Part shown: piece after piece, positions 51,810-63,798 of the stretch
Position numbering within the stretch: the first letter of the stretch is position 1
How the letters are laid out: each line of letters begins with the position of its first letter
DNA from: Ichthyophis bannanicus
Taxonomy: Eukaryota; Chordata; Amphibia; Gymnophiona; Ichthyophiidae
DNA: 64,000 bases
Direction of reading: 5' to 3'
NCBI GenBank assembly: GCA_033557465.1
Contig: CM066037.1
Coordinates: 517,754,686-517,818,685, forward strand
Made by a program: the position numbers and the translations under genes
Notes under the pieces: model-generated
What the model was told of the DNA's origin: nothing
Seen by the model: only the letters and a program-made list of their open reading frames with translations
Databases searched by the model: none

Positions 51810-54168
51810 TATCTCTGACCTTGCCTAAAGACCCTGAAGACTCACTAGCCTAATGTGGCACATATCTGCTTGAGAAAATAGCCAGCGTTACACCCCAACC
51901 AGCTGCACCTCAGGAGGGACCGCTGCAACTCACCAAGGGGGATAACAGGCTCCCAAAGGAGTTTTGAAGGTGACATAAGCATGGCAAATTATCCATAAGG
52001 ATTGCCCTTACCAAAACTGAGGCTCTGAAGTACTTATAAGTAATCCATCTTTAGACTCTACGCAATGCCTTACAAGACCCCTTGGTCCTTCTATGCCTGT
52101 CTTCCAAGAGTCTCTGTGGGCAAACTTCTATATCCAGAGAGAAAGTGACCTTTAAGGAAAACTGCTCTGCCACAGATCAGAGTCACTACCTGTCGACTAA
52201 GGGCAATGGCCAACATTATCAACTAGCCAATACTACCGCTACCATGGAGCCTAACCAGCAGCTGCCACCTTGGCAGTCCGCTGCAAGTCTCCAAGAATTC
52301 GGAAGGATACGAGGCTTAATGACTATTAGATCCCACCAATGTTAGATGTTCCAAGGAACAAACCTGAAGCCTTGAGAACAAGGGCCATAGCCACAAGGTA
52401 CTGGCAGCAGATGGAGCACTCATCCGAGGGCTAGTCACAAACATGCACACAATGCTAATCGAGAGCCTAAGGCAGCTACTGCCAAGGCACTCTTAAGGAT
52501 CTTGACCTTCCAACAGAGACTCCTCACATGCAGCACCTTCCTCCACCAGGATAGTCATTTGTTTTGTCACAACAGTGACTAGAACTCCCACCCTAGTGGG
52601 CATGAAGGGATGATCCCACTTGCCTTGGGGTCGAGAGAACAGTAGAGACAAGATCTTAGAATCCAGAAGACCCAGTTCAGAGGTTTTCTCCCTAAAATCC
52701 TATGTGCTGCTGCATAGAGTCAGGGAGAAGTACAAACACAGCAGACCACCAGATCCACCAGGCAGAAAGTGTCCAGTCTACTAAACTTGCCCGAAAGATG
52801 GCTCTGCAACCTGCAGAACCACCACAATGTTCTGAAAGGGCATAAAACAAGGCCTGGCAGAGAAAAGAGATCCTAATCAGAGATCCTAATCAAACCCTGG
52901 GGAAACCACCACCACTCCATCCTCCTCCATCCTTCCGGCAACAGGAATTTCACTTGAGTTTTTCAACCAGCACCTGTAGGGGAAAAGGCTGGGCTCCCAG
53001 AGGGAAGGAGGCGTGCAACAGCAAAACTGGGGCCATGACCCCTCTAGCAGTCCGTGATGAAGTTGCTCTTAAGCCCTGGGTCCCCAGAAGGGAAGCCCAG
53101 GACCTCAGGCCCCCATGAAGGGGGCTGCTAAGCAGCTAGACAGACTGAGTAGTCCGTGAGCTGTTTCAGGAGCTGCAGTGCAAGCCAGCTGACCACTAGG
53201 GCCCTGGTAATGTGACTAAGGCTATCCTGCCATGCTCCACCTCGATCGTGTCCAAGCCGCCACCTGAAGAGGCTGCAGTGCTCAACGGCAGGAAAAGAAA
53301 AGGAGTGGCAGGGGCCACAGGAATGGCATCCGGCCTAGGCCCCCCAGGAAGGGAGGAGGGGGAGTTCAAGAATGCCAAAAACAAGGTGCCCCAGGCTTTG
53401 CAACCATAATGAGGGCAACGAGAAGTAGCCACAGTTTAAAAAAAATTGCTAGGGGACACGGGCTGCATCAGGCCACATGACTGAAAACATCAATGGCAAA
53501 AAAAAAAAAAAGGAATGAAGAAAGAAGCAGGGCTGTGACAAAAACGAAGTCTCCAGCTGAAGATCAAGGCCCGTTTTTCTGTTTTTTTTGTATTTGAAGC
53601 TGCTTTATCAACAGCACAATAGCCAAATGCTTCCCAAGAAATCAATGTGAATAAAAACATGTAGAAAAAAAATCTGAAACATACAGGGCAGACGGATAAG
53701 GACAGCAAGAGGGAAGGGAAGTCTGGGCCTAACTTACCAGTTCTCCCCCAAAAGGACCTCATGGGGTGCTCCTGCTCCTCTTCAGCTCAGTGAGCACTAG
53801 TAACCCATGGAAACAGTGCTGGATCCTGGGTGGCTGCCAGCTCGAGGAGTCAAGGGTACACCCTTGCTTCGAGCACTGTTGGGCCCTTCAGGGTTCAGTC
53901 CTAAGGCCACTGCATCATAGTGTTGGCCAGGAGAATCTGGCTCCTGAATCAGCAGATATACCGGGATGGCTCAAGCCTGCCTTCCCCTGCTGGCAAAAGA
54001 GCACTTTGTTTGGACTATGTAGTCTAGCAATTTAACTTTAGCAAAGGTTTATGATATTTCATGTAATCTATTAAAACAGCATATCAGGGCCAACGTCAGA
54101 TTTAGTTATGCTATTATGCTCCTCTGCAATGCGATACAATTCCAGAAAAACCTTACTACATTCAGACT
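51810..54168. other. unresolved, possibly remainder of D5
   Basis: If D5 once extended across the CR1 and hAT insertions, this stretch should hold its RT start, gag and right end. I cannot identify those motifs with confidence. An A-rich tract at 53497-53512 and a T run at 53580 are visible. Two open frames near 53200-53760 lack recognisable domains. Confidence 0.25.
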
Positions 54169-54691
54169 TACAGCTGTATGCAAACATTTAGGCACACTGG
54201 TCTAATTCTATATTTCAATAAATTCCTAAGTGAAACAGGCATAACCTCTATATCACAAATTTTAACAAGAATCTTTCTGCAAGTTTTAATGCATAATTAC
54301 TATTTGCTGATCTTTCAGCTTGTGTTTGTTGTTCTACTTTCAACAAACATGGGCTCACCTATATTGCTGTCTGAGCATTTGAAAATAAAGTTTATTTGCT
54401 CTTACAAATAAGGTGTAGGCTATGAAAAATCTCTCAAAATGGCTAGCTGGAAGCATGTAAACTGTCAAAAGCACTGTTAACAAAAGGAAGTTACATAGTA
54501 TCGCTGAAGTTCAGGCAAAATCTGTAAGACCAAAAAGCATCTCAGATAGAGTTACCTCAAAGTAACCAGATCTGCAAAACAGAATCTATGGATCACTGCA
54601 GGTACACAGGACCGATGAAATGAAAACTGAACCGCACAAGTTACGTCTGGAGAAGAAGGGAGGAAGCATTTGAAGGAAAGATCACAGCATG

Positions 54692-54940
54692 ACATTAATC
54701 TCATCCACTGCATTACAAAAACTCCCCATTCCCATGAACAGTGTTAGCATTATTTTTGTCAGATCACCTACCATGAGAGTGGAAAAACCCTCTCTTGAGG
54801 TAGGTTCTCCATTTTAATCATTAATAAGAACGGCCAGACCGAACGAGGTGCAAGAGATAACTGCTCAAAAGAACAAATCTCCACTAAACTATGAAGAAAA
54901 ATGTTGATCCCTGTTTAGAATTCATGTGTAAGGGAACGCA
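54692..54940 (-). repeat. left inverted arm, Penelope-associated
   Basis: ACATTAATCTCATCCACTGC through CTCCATTTTAATCATTAATA and GATCCCTGTTTAGAATTCAT is the near-perfect inverse of 57205-57380. About 71 bases (54835-54905) are present in this arm only. Confidence 0.85.
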
Positions 54941-56150
54941 GAGCTCCCTTATGATGGCATACCGCAAGAGTTCTAATATAGCAGGGAGTTGGACCGAGGG
55001 AGTGCCCTTGATGTGGTGTAAAGCCTTTGACACTGTTCCTCACAGGCGACTCAAACAAACTGAGCACCCTAAGGATGGGCCCTAAAGTTACTGCTTGGGT
55101 TAGAAATTGGTTGGGTGGGAGGCGACAGAGTACAGGTAAATGGAGCTCACTCTGAGGAGAAGGATGTTACCAGTGGTGTGCCCCAGGGATCTGTCCTTGG
55201 TCCGATTCTTTTTAACATCTTTGTTAGTGATATAGCGGAAGGGCTTTCAGGTAAGGTTTGCCTCTTTGCGGATGATACCAAAATCTGCAATAGAGTAGAC
55301 ATCCAGGAAGGAGTAGATAACATGAGGAGGGATCTAGCTAAGCTTGAAAAATTGTCTAGAATTTGGCAGCTGGGATTTAATGTTAAAAAATGTAAGGTCA
55401 TGCATTTGGGCTGCAGCAATCCAAGGGAGCAATATAGTATAGGGGGTGAAGTACTTTTGTCCACTAAAGAAGAGCGGGACCTAGGCATGGTTGTGTCTGA
55501 TGATCTTAAAGTAGCTAAACAGGTAGAAAAGGCGACGGCAAAAGCTAGAAGGATGCTTGGGTGCATACGGAGAGGAATGGCTAGCAGAAAAAAGGAGGTG
55601 ATAATGCCTCTGTATAAGTCTTTGGTGCGACCTCATTTGTAGTGTGCAATTCTGGAGACCGCACCTTCAAAAGGATGTGAACAGGATGGAGTCGGTGCAG
55701 AGGATGGCTACTAAAATGATTAGTGGTCTTCAATATAAAGCATATGAGGACAGACTGAAGGATCTTAATATGTACACCTTAGAGGAAAGGCGGGATAGAG
55801 GTGATATGATTGAGATGTTTAAATACCTCCATGGCATAAATGTTCAGGGAGAGAGCCTCTTTCAATTGAAAGCAAGTTCTGCTACGAGGGGACATGGGAT
55901 GAGGGTGAAGGGAGATAGATTCAGGAGTGATATGCGGAAATATTTCTTTACGGAAAGAGTAGTGGATCGTGGAATAGTCTCCCAGTGGAGGTGGTAGAGA
56001 AGAGGACAGTAACTGAATTCAAAAAAGCATGGGACAAACACAGAGGATCTCTAAAGGTAAAAAGGGGACTGTTGTAGTTGTTGACATGGAAGGACAGAAT
56101 AGATAGGCCATGTGGTCTTTTTCTGTCGTCATGTTTCTATGTTTCTATAG
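54941..56150 (+). mobile_element. 5'-truncated CR1 LINE (type C)
   Basis: A damaged CR1 RT begins with CKAFDTVPHRRL (55015). It continues SGVPQGSVLGPILFNIFVSD, LFADDTKICNRVD and the C-terminal LQKDVNRMESVQRMATKMI. The 3' end is GGCCATGTGGTCTTTTTCTG then TTTCTATGTTTCTATAG. The upstream part is rearranged. The longest open segment is 55115-55642, ending at a TAG where type A and B copies read through. Confidence 0.85.
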
Positions 56151-56162
56151 CAAATCGTGTTA

Positions 56163-56450
56163 TGAGGGTTGCTCAGAAAGGAATGCCCCACATGTTTTTC
56201 TCAGTCCAGAATGAAGATAAGAGGTGTGAAATTGAAAGGGTAGTAACCTGGAACTTCAAAGGACACATGTGTGTAATTTTACAGTCAGTCCGACAAATAG
56301 CGAAGCGGTAGTGATCCTTCAAATGGCATCTGTGAGTGACACACGGTACAAACAATAAGCTGTAATTGAATTCTTGGAGGAGGAGAAAGAAAGTGTGAGA
56401 AACATTCATAATTCCTGCTTCTGCTCGTGTTCAGCAAGACAGTAGAGGAC
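56163..56450 (+). mobile_element. mariner-type transposon 5' fragment
   Basis: GGGTTGCTCAGAAAGGAATG CC resembles a mariner terminal repeat. A start at 56323 reads MASVSDTRYKQ, stop, AVIEFLEEEKESVRNIHN, the N-terminal helix-turn-helix region of mariner transposases. The remainder of the transposase is missing. Confidence 0.6.
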
Positions 56451-56469
56451 ATCATGCTTGTAGCACCTG

Positions 56470-56870
56470 TGACTTTTGTTTGACAACGATTGAAGGTACC
56501 AATTGGCGGGACCCGCAGTCTGGTAAAGTGTTCACCTTGCGACATTATACTGATTGTGATTGCCTGCCCTTGCGAAAAAGTTTATGTGGGGATGACAACA
56601 CGAGCCATGAAGAAACAATTATGAGAGCATCGTTCTCGCATAAACACCAATGTTTTGGCAGCCCCTTTGGTACATCATTGCCTCCAGCAGGGGCATTCTT
56701 TTGAACAGCTGCGTTGGTTAATCCTTGACATGGTTCTGCCGCTTTTTCGAGGAGGGGATCATTTGTGTCAGCCACGCTATAGGGAACAGCAGTGGATTTA
56801 CATGCTTCGTTCCACCAGTCCGCTTGGCCTGAATACAGAAGTAGAGTGGTGGTCCCTATATTAGACTATT
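56470..56870 (+). pseudogene. Penelope-like element GIY-YIG endonuclease remnant
   Basis: The frame reads TNWRDPQSGKVFTLRHYTDC, then after a shift CPCEKVYVGMTTRAMKKQLC and EHRSRINTN, then LVHHCLQQGHSFEQLRW and PRYREQQWIYMLRSTSPLGL. The YVGMT segment, the Arg and the EHR block are the GIY-YIG nuclease signatures of Penelope-like retroelements (PLEs), and the closing REQxWI ... PLGLN block is typical of their C-terminus. No RT is present, and the GIY half is degenerate. Confidence 0.75.
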
Positions 56871-57204
56871 TGGTGATCTTTGACCTTGGTTTTGGTTTCA
56901 TTATTGTGAGAACCGATGTCATTGTGATTATTCATGACCCTCTTAGAGAAAACAGCTCCATGTGATGTAATAGTACAAATACCGGAACAGGAAGCTTGGG
57001 TAACACTGCTCGAGGAAGAGCCAGGAACAGGACAGGCTTGAAACATGTTTGTGTTGCAGTACCCAATGGATTAACAGATGAGTGCATTGGCGGCGCTTGT
57101 TTATTCCTGGGCGGACAAGCCGCTTTGAAAATTAGCCGACGCCATGCACTGTTCTTAGTGAGCGGGCTTTTCATGTGGTTTTGTGTTTGATACATTGTGA
57201 ATGT
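56871..57204 (+). other. putative 3' UTR of the Penelope-like element
   Basis: The sequence lies between the nuclease stop codon and the right arm. It carries no coding signal of its own. Continuity with the PLE is inferred from position. Confidence 0.4.
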
Positions 57205-57380
57205 GTTCCCTTACATATGAATTCTGAACAGGGATCAGGCCGTTCTTATTAATGATTAAAATGGAGGACCTACCTCAATAGAGGGTTTTTCCACTCTCAT
57301 GGTAGGTGATCCAACAAAAATAATGCTAACACTGTTCATGGGAATGGGGAGTTTTGTAATGCAGTGGATGAGATTAATGT
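57205..57380 (+). repeat. right inverted arm, Penelope-associated
   Basis: It mirrors 54692-54940 and ends GTAATGCAGTGGATGAGATT AATGT. Only a handful of mismatches are visible over about 175 bp. It follows the PLE 3' region and may be its terminal pseudo-LTR. Confidence 0.85.
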
Positions 57381-57645
57381 ACGTCTGCCTTTTTTACTAG
57401 AATATTAGTGTGGTGACATCATTTGGGCTTTTTAAGTTGAATTGTTAAGCACAAGGATGAATCTATTACTGCTTTGGGCTTCTGTAGAATCCAGTGGCAG
57501 AGGAAATATTGTGCAGGTGGAACTAAATATCAACATATCCTAGAAGCTAATGTCCCATAATAGGTGAAAAAACTGAAACTAAAGAGAAGAGGATAGATAT
57601 TCCAGCAATACAATTCTCCAAAATATACTTCAAAATTAACCATTA

Positions 57646-57978
57646 AGGGCCCGATATATTCAAAGGCATTTATACAGTTTGCAGACCTGCATGTGTAAAT
57701 TCCACTGAGCGGGATATTCAGTGGCACTGACAGTTAGCCCCGCTGAACAGCCACAGGTACTGCCGCTACATGCCCCAATGCTAACATCGGGGCGTTCCAG
57801 GGATAACCAATCAGTGGCGAAACTCAGCAAAAACTCTAACTTTTGCTGCCACTGACCTGGATATTCAGTGTCATGGCTAGATATACTGTAGCCCTGGAAG
57901 TGATTTTCTGGGTTTAGTGTTCAGCGGCGAGAGCTAGCCGCTGTAATGCTAGTAGCTGCTGCACTGAATATCAGGCCC
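57646..57978. mobile_element. MITE with GGGCC(C/T)GATAT ends
   Basis: The left end GGGCCCGATATATTCA pairs with the right end TGAATATCAGGCCC. The interior repeats the word GATATTCAGTG (57710, 57852) and the inverse ACTGAATATC. It inserts into the Tc1-type transposase region. No clear target duplication. Confidence 0.65.
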
Positions 57979-58248
57979 GAAGTAGTTACAGAAAGAAAAT
58001 AAGAGGAATGTTTGAGTTGCCTTTACAGAATCCCAGACATTATTACTGAAAATCTGTGGGGAGATCTTAAATGCCCAGTGTATAAAAGGAGATCTAAGAA
58101 TATTTCTGAACTAGAAGAGTTCTGTATGGAAGAATAGTGGAAAGACTTTTAGCTGGTTACAGGAAACGTTTGGAAGCAGTTATTTCTTCTTAAGCAGGTG
58201 TTACAAAATATTGCCTGAAAGGACCTCCAAACCTTTGCACTTGCAGTA

Positions 58249-61037
58249 TTGAACATTTTGTTATTTTCAATCTATAAAAAGACTGAAAATATATATGAAT
58301 ATTAATATGAATAAAATACAGTCTCTAAAATGCTTGTATGCAAATGCTAGAAGTCTAAAAAATAAGATCGGAGAGTTAGAATATATAGCACTAAATGAGA
58401 GGTTAGATATGATTGGAATATCAGAGACATGGTGGAAGGAGGACAACCAGTGGGACACTGTGATACCTGGGTACAAACTATATTGTAATGATAGAGCTGA
58501 TCAAATTGGTGGAGGGGTTGCTCTCTATGTTTGAGAGGGCATTGAGTCAGAAAGGATTAAAGTTTTGCAGGAAACAAAATTTGCTGTAGAATCTCTATGG
58601 ATTGAAATTCCATGTAAAAAGGGGAAGGCGATGGTAGTGGGGTTGTACTATCGACCGCCTGGTCAGAATGAACAAATGGATGATGAAATGCTCAAAGAAA
58701 TCAAGGAAGCTGACAAATGTTATAGTGCAGTAATAATAATGGGTGACTTCAATTAACCCGGTATCGACTGGGTCAGTGTCACGGCAGGACATGCTAGGGA
58801 GATAAAATTCCTAGATTAAATAAATGACTGCTTCTTGGAACAGCTGGTTCATGAACCGACCAGAGGGGAAGCCATATTAGACCTAGTCCTTAGTGGAACA
58901 CCAGATCTAGTGCAAGAGATAAGGGTGTTGGGGCCACTTGGCAATAGTGATCATAGCATGATTGCGTTTGATTTCATTAGTGGAGGAGGGATAGTAAAGA
59001 AATCCACAGTACTACATTTTAACTTTTGAAAGGGAGACTATGATAAAATAAGGAAAATAGTTAAGAAAAAACTAAAAGGAGCAGTTGCAAAGGTTAAAGA
59101 CTTACATCAAGCTACTATCTTGGAAGCCCAAACCAGCTGTATTCCACGCTTTAAGAAAAGTGGAAGGAAGTCCAAAAAACTGCCAGCATGGTTTAAAGGT
59201 GAGGTCAGAGAGGTTGTTGCCAAAAAAAACATCTTTCAGGAAATGGAAAAAAGAGCCAAACGACGAAACCTGGAAATAGCACAAGCACTGGCATGTCAAA
59301 TGCAAGGCATTGATAAGGCAGGCAAAGGGAGATTACAGAAGAAGCTTGCTGCGGAAGCAAAAACGTGAAATAAAGACTTTTTCAAATACATATGTAGCAA
59401 AAAACCTGTGAGAGAGTCAGTTGGTTCATTAGATAATTGAGGGGTTAAAGGGGCACTAAGAGGCGACAAGGCGATAGTGGAGAGACTGAATGAATTCTTT
59501 GCTTCAGTCTTTACTGAGGAAGATGTAGGGAAGTTACCCATGACTGAAGTGGTATTTAAAGGTGTGGAAGAATTGAAGGAAATATCGATATATTGGGAAG
59601 ATGTAGTACAACTATTAGATAAACTGAAGAGTAGCAAATCACCTGGGCCGGATGGTATACATCCAAGGGTGTTGAAAGAGCTGAAATATGAGACTGCAGA
59701 CCTCCTATTAGTAATCTGTGAATTTTCATTAAAATCATCTGTAATACCTGAAGACTGGAGGATCGCCAATGTAACACCAATTTTTAAAAAGGGTTCCAGT
59801 GGTGATCCTGGAAACTACAGACCGGTGAGCCTGACGTCAGTACCGGGAAAAATGGTAGAAACCATCATAAAGAACAAATTACTTAGCATGTAGATAGTTA
59901 TGGCCTAATGGGAGACAACCAACATGGCTTTAGGCAAGGAAGATCTTGTCTTACTAATCTGTTATGCTTTTTTGAAGGTGTGAATAAACAGGTGGACAAA
60001 GGCGAGTCGGTTGATATAGTGAATCTGGACTTTCAGAAAGTCTCTGACAAGGTCCCTCATCAGATTCTTTTGGCGAAACTAAAGAGTAATGGGATAGGAG
60101 GCAGTGTACTAGGATAGGAGGCAGTGTACTATTGTGGATCAGGAACTGGTTAAAAGATAGAAAGCAGAGGGTAGGGCTAAATGGCCAATTTTCCCAATGG
60201 AGAAAGGTGAATAGTGGTGTACCACAGGGTTCTGTGGTGGGTCCGCTGCTTTTTGACATATTCATAAATGACCTGGAAAAGGGAATAACGAGTGAGGTTA
60301 TCAAATTTGCAGATGACACAAAACTATTTAAAGCTGTTAAAACCCAAGAGGATTGTGGAAAATTGCAAGAGGATCTTGATAAACTGGAAGATTGGGCATC
60401 AAAATGGCAGATGAAATTTAATGTGGACAAGTGCAAAGTTATGCACCTAGAGAAGAACAACCCAAACTATGGTTATACGATGCAAGGTTCCACATTAGGA
60501 ACCACCACCCAGGAAAAAGATTAAGGCATCATTGTGGATAACATGTTAAAACCATCAGTCCAGTGTGCAGCGGAGGCCAAGAGAGCAAATATAATGCTAG
60601 GTATCATAAGGAAAGGAATGGAAAATAAAACAAAAGATATTATAATGCCTCTATATCGTTCCATGGTGAGACCGCACCTTGAATATTGTGTGCAATTCTG
60701 GTCGCCTTATCTTAAAAAGGATATAACGTTATTAGAAAAGGTACAGAGACGTGTAATCAAACTCTGCAATTTGTTACCGGAGACTGTAGTAAAGGCTGTT
60801 AATGTAGCTGGGTTTAAAAAAGGTTTGGACAAGTTCCTGGAGGAAAGGTCCATAAACCATTATTAAGAAGGGACCCAGGATATCAATGTTTGACCCAGTA
60901 CAAGCATTGTGGAACCTGTGTCTTTTGGGGAAGCTGCTAGGTACGTATGACCTAGATTGGCCACTGTTGGAAACAGGATACTGGGCTTGATGGATCTTGG
61001 TCTGACCCAGTATGGCATATATTATATTCTTATGTAA
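58249..61037 (+). mobile_element. long CR1 LINE (type A), ORF2 with many stops
   Basis: ORF2 begins near 58295: IQSLKCLYANARSLKNKIGE, GISETWWKEDN, GLYYRPPGQNEQ, IIMGDFN, EAILDLVLSGTPD and SDHSMIAFDF. RT continues SPGPDGIHPRVLKEL (59640), VNLDFQKVSDKVPH (60015), SGVPQGSVVGPLLFD (60215) and FADDTKLFK (60305). The 3' end is GGTCTGACCCAGTATGGC at about 60995-61032. At least ten in-frame stops interrupt it, and motif A has Ala-Phe replaced by Val-Ser. No ORF1 upstream. A short duplication (AGGATAGGAGGCAGTGTACT, twice at 60090-60130) is visible. Confidence 0.85.
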
Positions 61038-61240
61038 ATAGAAATTATGCATTAATATTTGCAGAAAGGTATCCTATTTAACTTTGCATCATGTAGAGGT
61101 TGTGTGAACTTCTGTTTTATACCCTTGTATGACATCTGACCATCCCAGTGGAAATCTGGCTCCCCCAGCAGCACAAGGCCCCCTAAACACCATATTGAAA
61201 GTTTCTCCAGTGCTGGCTCAAAGGGAATAAGAACCCTTCA
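61038..61240. other. no recognisable feature
   Basis: Short interval between two LINE fragments. Confidence 0.4.
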
Positions 61241-61600
61241 AACCACCAGCACTGTTGTTAAGTGCCATAGAGTCTGTGTTGACTCCTGGTGACCCTCTGG
61301 ATAGTTGACCTAAACTTTGTTCGGCCTTCAGCCAAGCGGCTCATTATTGATAGAAGGGTATCCATAGCTGCTGTTATTGTATCGATCCATCTCATTGCCA
61401 GCCTTCCTCTTTCACGGTGATCTTCTACCTAGCATTATGTCTTTCTCCAATGATCTCTCTCTTCACATGATGTGTCCAAAGTATGAAAGTCAAAGTCTTG
61501 TAATCTGAGCTTCTAAGGAAAGCTTAGGTTTGATCTCCTCTAATACTGACTGGTTTGTTCTTCAGGCAGTTCACGGTATACACAGTATTTGTTGCCAGCA
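61241..61600 (-). mobile_element. RTE/BovB-type LINE 3' fragment
   Basis: On the minus strand, pieces in shifting frames read YTVNCLKNKPVSI, SLEAQITRL, SLEKDIMLG, EDHRERGRLAMRWIDTITAA and FRSTIQRVTRSQHRL. These are the closing motifs of RTE/BovB-type proteins (GHIM ... SLEKxIMLG ... RWID ... VTxSxxRL). The 3' end AAGTGCCATAGAGTCTGTGT TGACTCCTGGTGACCC (on the plus strand) is matched by the tail of the SINE at 12.93 kb. Confidence 0.7.
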
Positions 61601-61737
61601 CCATAATTCTACCAGCACTACAACCTATATAACCTAGAGGGGATGTTTAACAAAGGATTTACCACGTATAAAGTGCCCAGGACCCTTTCATTTCTATGGG
61701 TACAGTGACACGTAATGCGCGTTAACCTTTAATAAGC
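61601..61737. repeat. TTTAACAAA-type MITE fragment split by D6
   Basis: GGGGATGTTTAACAAAGG and TTTACCACGT ... AATGCGCGTTAACCTTTAATA resemble the hairpin repeats at 2.94 and 35.58 kb. D6 begins immediately afterwards. Confidence 0.4.
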
Positions 61738-62214
61738 ACAGTTACTTACCTGTAACAGGTGATCTCTGGGAACAGCAGGAATAAGTCTTCACATATGGGT
61801 ATCGTCGGTACCGACGGAGCCTGCGTGGGAAAGCTCCCCAGCGTCCAGTCAGAAAGCCTTTGGGAGCATCCCACAGCGCCTGCACGCTGCCTTCCCGCCT
61901 TTCCCAACCGCCTCTCTCCAGTTCGAGTTTTAAAGCCGAGACAAAGAAAGAGAGAGGAAAGGAAAGATAGAGAGATACGACTCCTAGGGGTGGTGGGTGC
62001 GTTGTGAAGACTTATTCCTGCTGTTCCCAGAGATCACCTGTTACAGGTAAGTAACTGTGCTATCTCCAGGAACAAGCAGGAATGAGTCTTCACATATGGG
62101 GACTCCCTAGCTGCAGATGCCAGGGGAAGACCCCAGGTTGTGTGTCCTTGAAAAGGACTCTACCTCCCCCCATAGATCTCTGGCATCCAACCAGGGTAGG
62201 TGGGTAGGAGTTGA

Positions 62215-63798
62215 TTAGGAATGGAACAGATGTTTGAGAACAGCCTGACCAAACGAGGCATCCCGGCGGGAGTCCTTGTCCAAACAGTAATGGGCTGTGA
62301 AGGTATGAACCGAGGCACAGGTGGCCGCTCGACAGATTTGGTCAATGGACACAGAGTTTAGATGAGCCATTGAGGCTGCCATGGCTCTCACATTGTGAGC
62401 TGTGACATGGCCCTTCAGAGAAATGTTCCTACTCTGGTAGGCGAAAGAAATACACTGAGCAATCCAGTTGGACAGTGTTCTCTTAGAGACTGGAAGTCCT
62501 AAATGAGAAGGATCAAAAGCAACAAAGAGTTGAGAAGACTTTCTATGTTGCTGTGTTCTTTGTAAGTAAAAGGCGTGAGCTCTCTTACAATCCAAGATAT
62601 GAAGATTCCTCTCTGGACTTGATGCATGAGGTCCTGGAAAAAAGAGAGGTAAATATACCTCTTGGTTCAGATGAAAAGGCGAGACCACTTTGGGCATAAA
62701 GTGTGGATTGGTCCTGAGGACTACCTTATCATGATGGAACCTTGTATAAGGTGGATTAGCCACCAAAGCTTGCAATTCACTGATGCGGCGTGCTGAGGTG
62801 ACTGCAATGAGAAAAATAACTTTCCAAAAAAGAAATTTCAAGGAGGTGGTGGCTAAAGGTTCAAAGGGTGGCTTCATAAGCTGGCCAAGAACCAGGTTTA
62901 AGTCCCATGCCACTGGAGGTGGTCTAATGGGAGGTTTAGTTAGAAGAAGGCCTCTCATGAATCTTGCTATAAGAGGATGAGAGGAAATAGGCTGTCCATT
63001 GAGAGGCTTGAGGGACGCTGCAATAGCACTCAAATGGACTCTTACGGAATTCGTTTTCAGACCTGCATGTGATAGATGCAGGAGATACTCTAGTAAAGAA
63101 TTCAAAGGTATTGCAAGAGGGTTAAGACCCTACCCTGAACACCAAATGGTAAATCATTTCCATTTGAAAGCATAGGAACGTCTAGTAGAAGGCTTTCTAG
63201 AGGCATGAATAACATCTCTGACTTGCTGAGAGAGATGAAAATCTTGAAGGTCTAGGCCCTCAGCAACCAAGCCCTGAGATGGAGAGACTGGGGGTTTGGG
63301 TGCCACAACGTTCCTTCTTCCTGGGATAGAAGGTCTGGTGCAGAGCCCAAGTCCAGGGAAGGAGCTTGAGAGAGATGCAGAAGTAGAGGGTACCACACTT
63401 GGCGTGGCCAATGTGGTACTATGAGGATCATGGTCCCTCGATCTCTCTGAAGCTTGAAAAGAGTTTTGGGAATTAGGGGAATGGGTGGAAAGGCATAAAG
63501 GAAGTCTTGACCCCAGTGAAGGAGGAAGGCATCCTTGGCCTGAACTCCCTGACATGGAATTCTGGAACAGAACCGGGGAAGTTTGGCATTCCACGGACTT
63601 GCAAAGAGGTCTATGTCCGGGGTTCCCCAAATTCGAAAAATCCTGGCTACCTGGTTCATGTGGTGGGACCACTCGTGTGGAAGCAGAACTCGACTGAGTC
63701 TGTCTGCCCAAGAGTTTTGAACGCCTGGAAGATATACTGCCAGAAGATGAATGTGATGCTCTCTGGCGAAGGCCCACAGTCGCAAAGCTTTGTTGCAA
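62215..63798 (-). pseudogene. D6 tyrosine recombinase, two nonsense codons
   Basis: The enzyme would integrate a circular DIRS DNA by site-specific strand exchange. The frame is colinear from 63798 to 62215 (528 codons), with only TGA at about 63154 and TAG at about 63130 inside. Counting from the TTG at 63105, the catalytic set is intact: Arg in SARRISEL (106/107), HNVR (His237, Arg240) and Tyr273 in HYCLDKD. Conserved blocks include LEYLLHLSHAGLKTNSVRVH and PHFMPKVVSPFHLNQ. The upper 150 codons overlap the RNase H frame and are low-complexity Ser-rich. Both stops could be single C-to-T changes. Confidence 0.85.

Larger units (their letters stand above)
54171..58246 (+). mobile_element. Tc1-type DNA transposon, heavily interrupted
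   Basis: The left end CAGCTGTATGCAAACATTTA and the inverse of the right end, CTGCAAGTGCAAAGGTTTGG, are imperfect inverted repeats, each flanked by TA (54169-54170 and 58247-58248). Transposase remnants: WASVESSGRGNIVQVELNIN at about 57470-57535, corresponding to the WGxxSxxGxGxL motif, and ENLWGDLKCPVYKRRSKNIS then ELEEFCMEE at 58040-58135, the canonical Tc1 C-terminus. Everything from 54692 to 57380, and a MITE at 57646-57978, is inserted sequence. Confidence 0.75.

Noticed and set aside
54590..54660. Possible hammerhead ribozyme near a PLE arm (CCGATGAAATGAAAAC)
   Set aside because: Only part of the conserved core is present and I could not pair the three stems; a covariance search would be needed.
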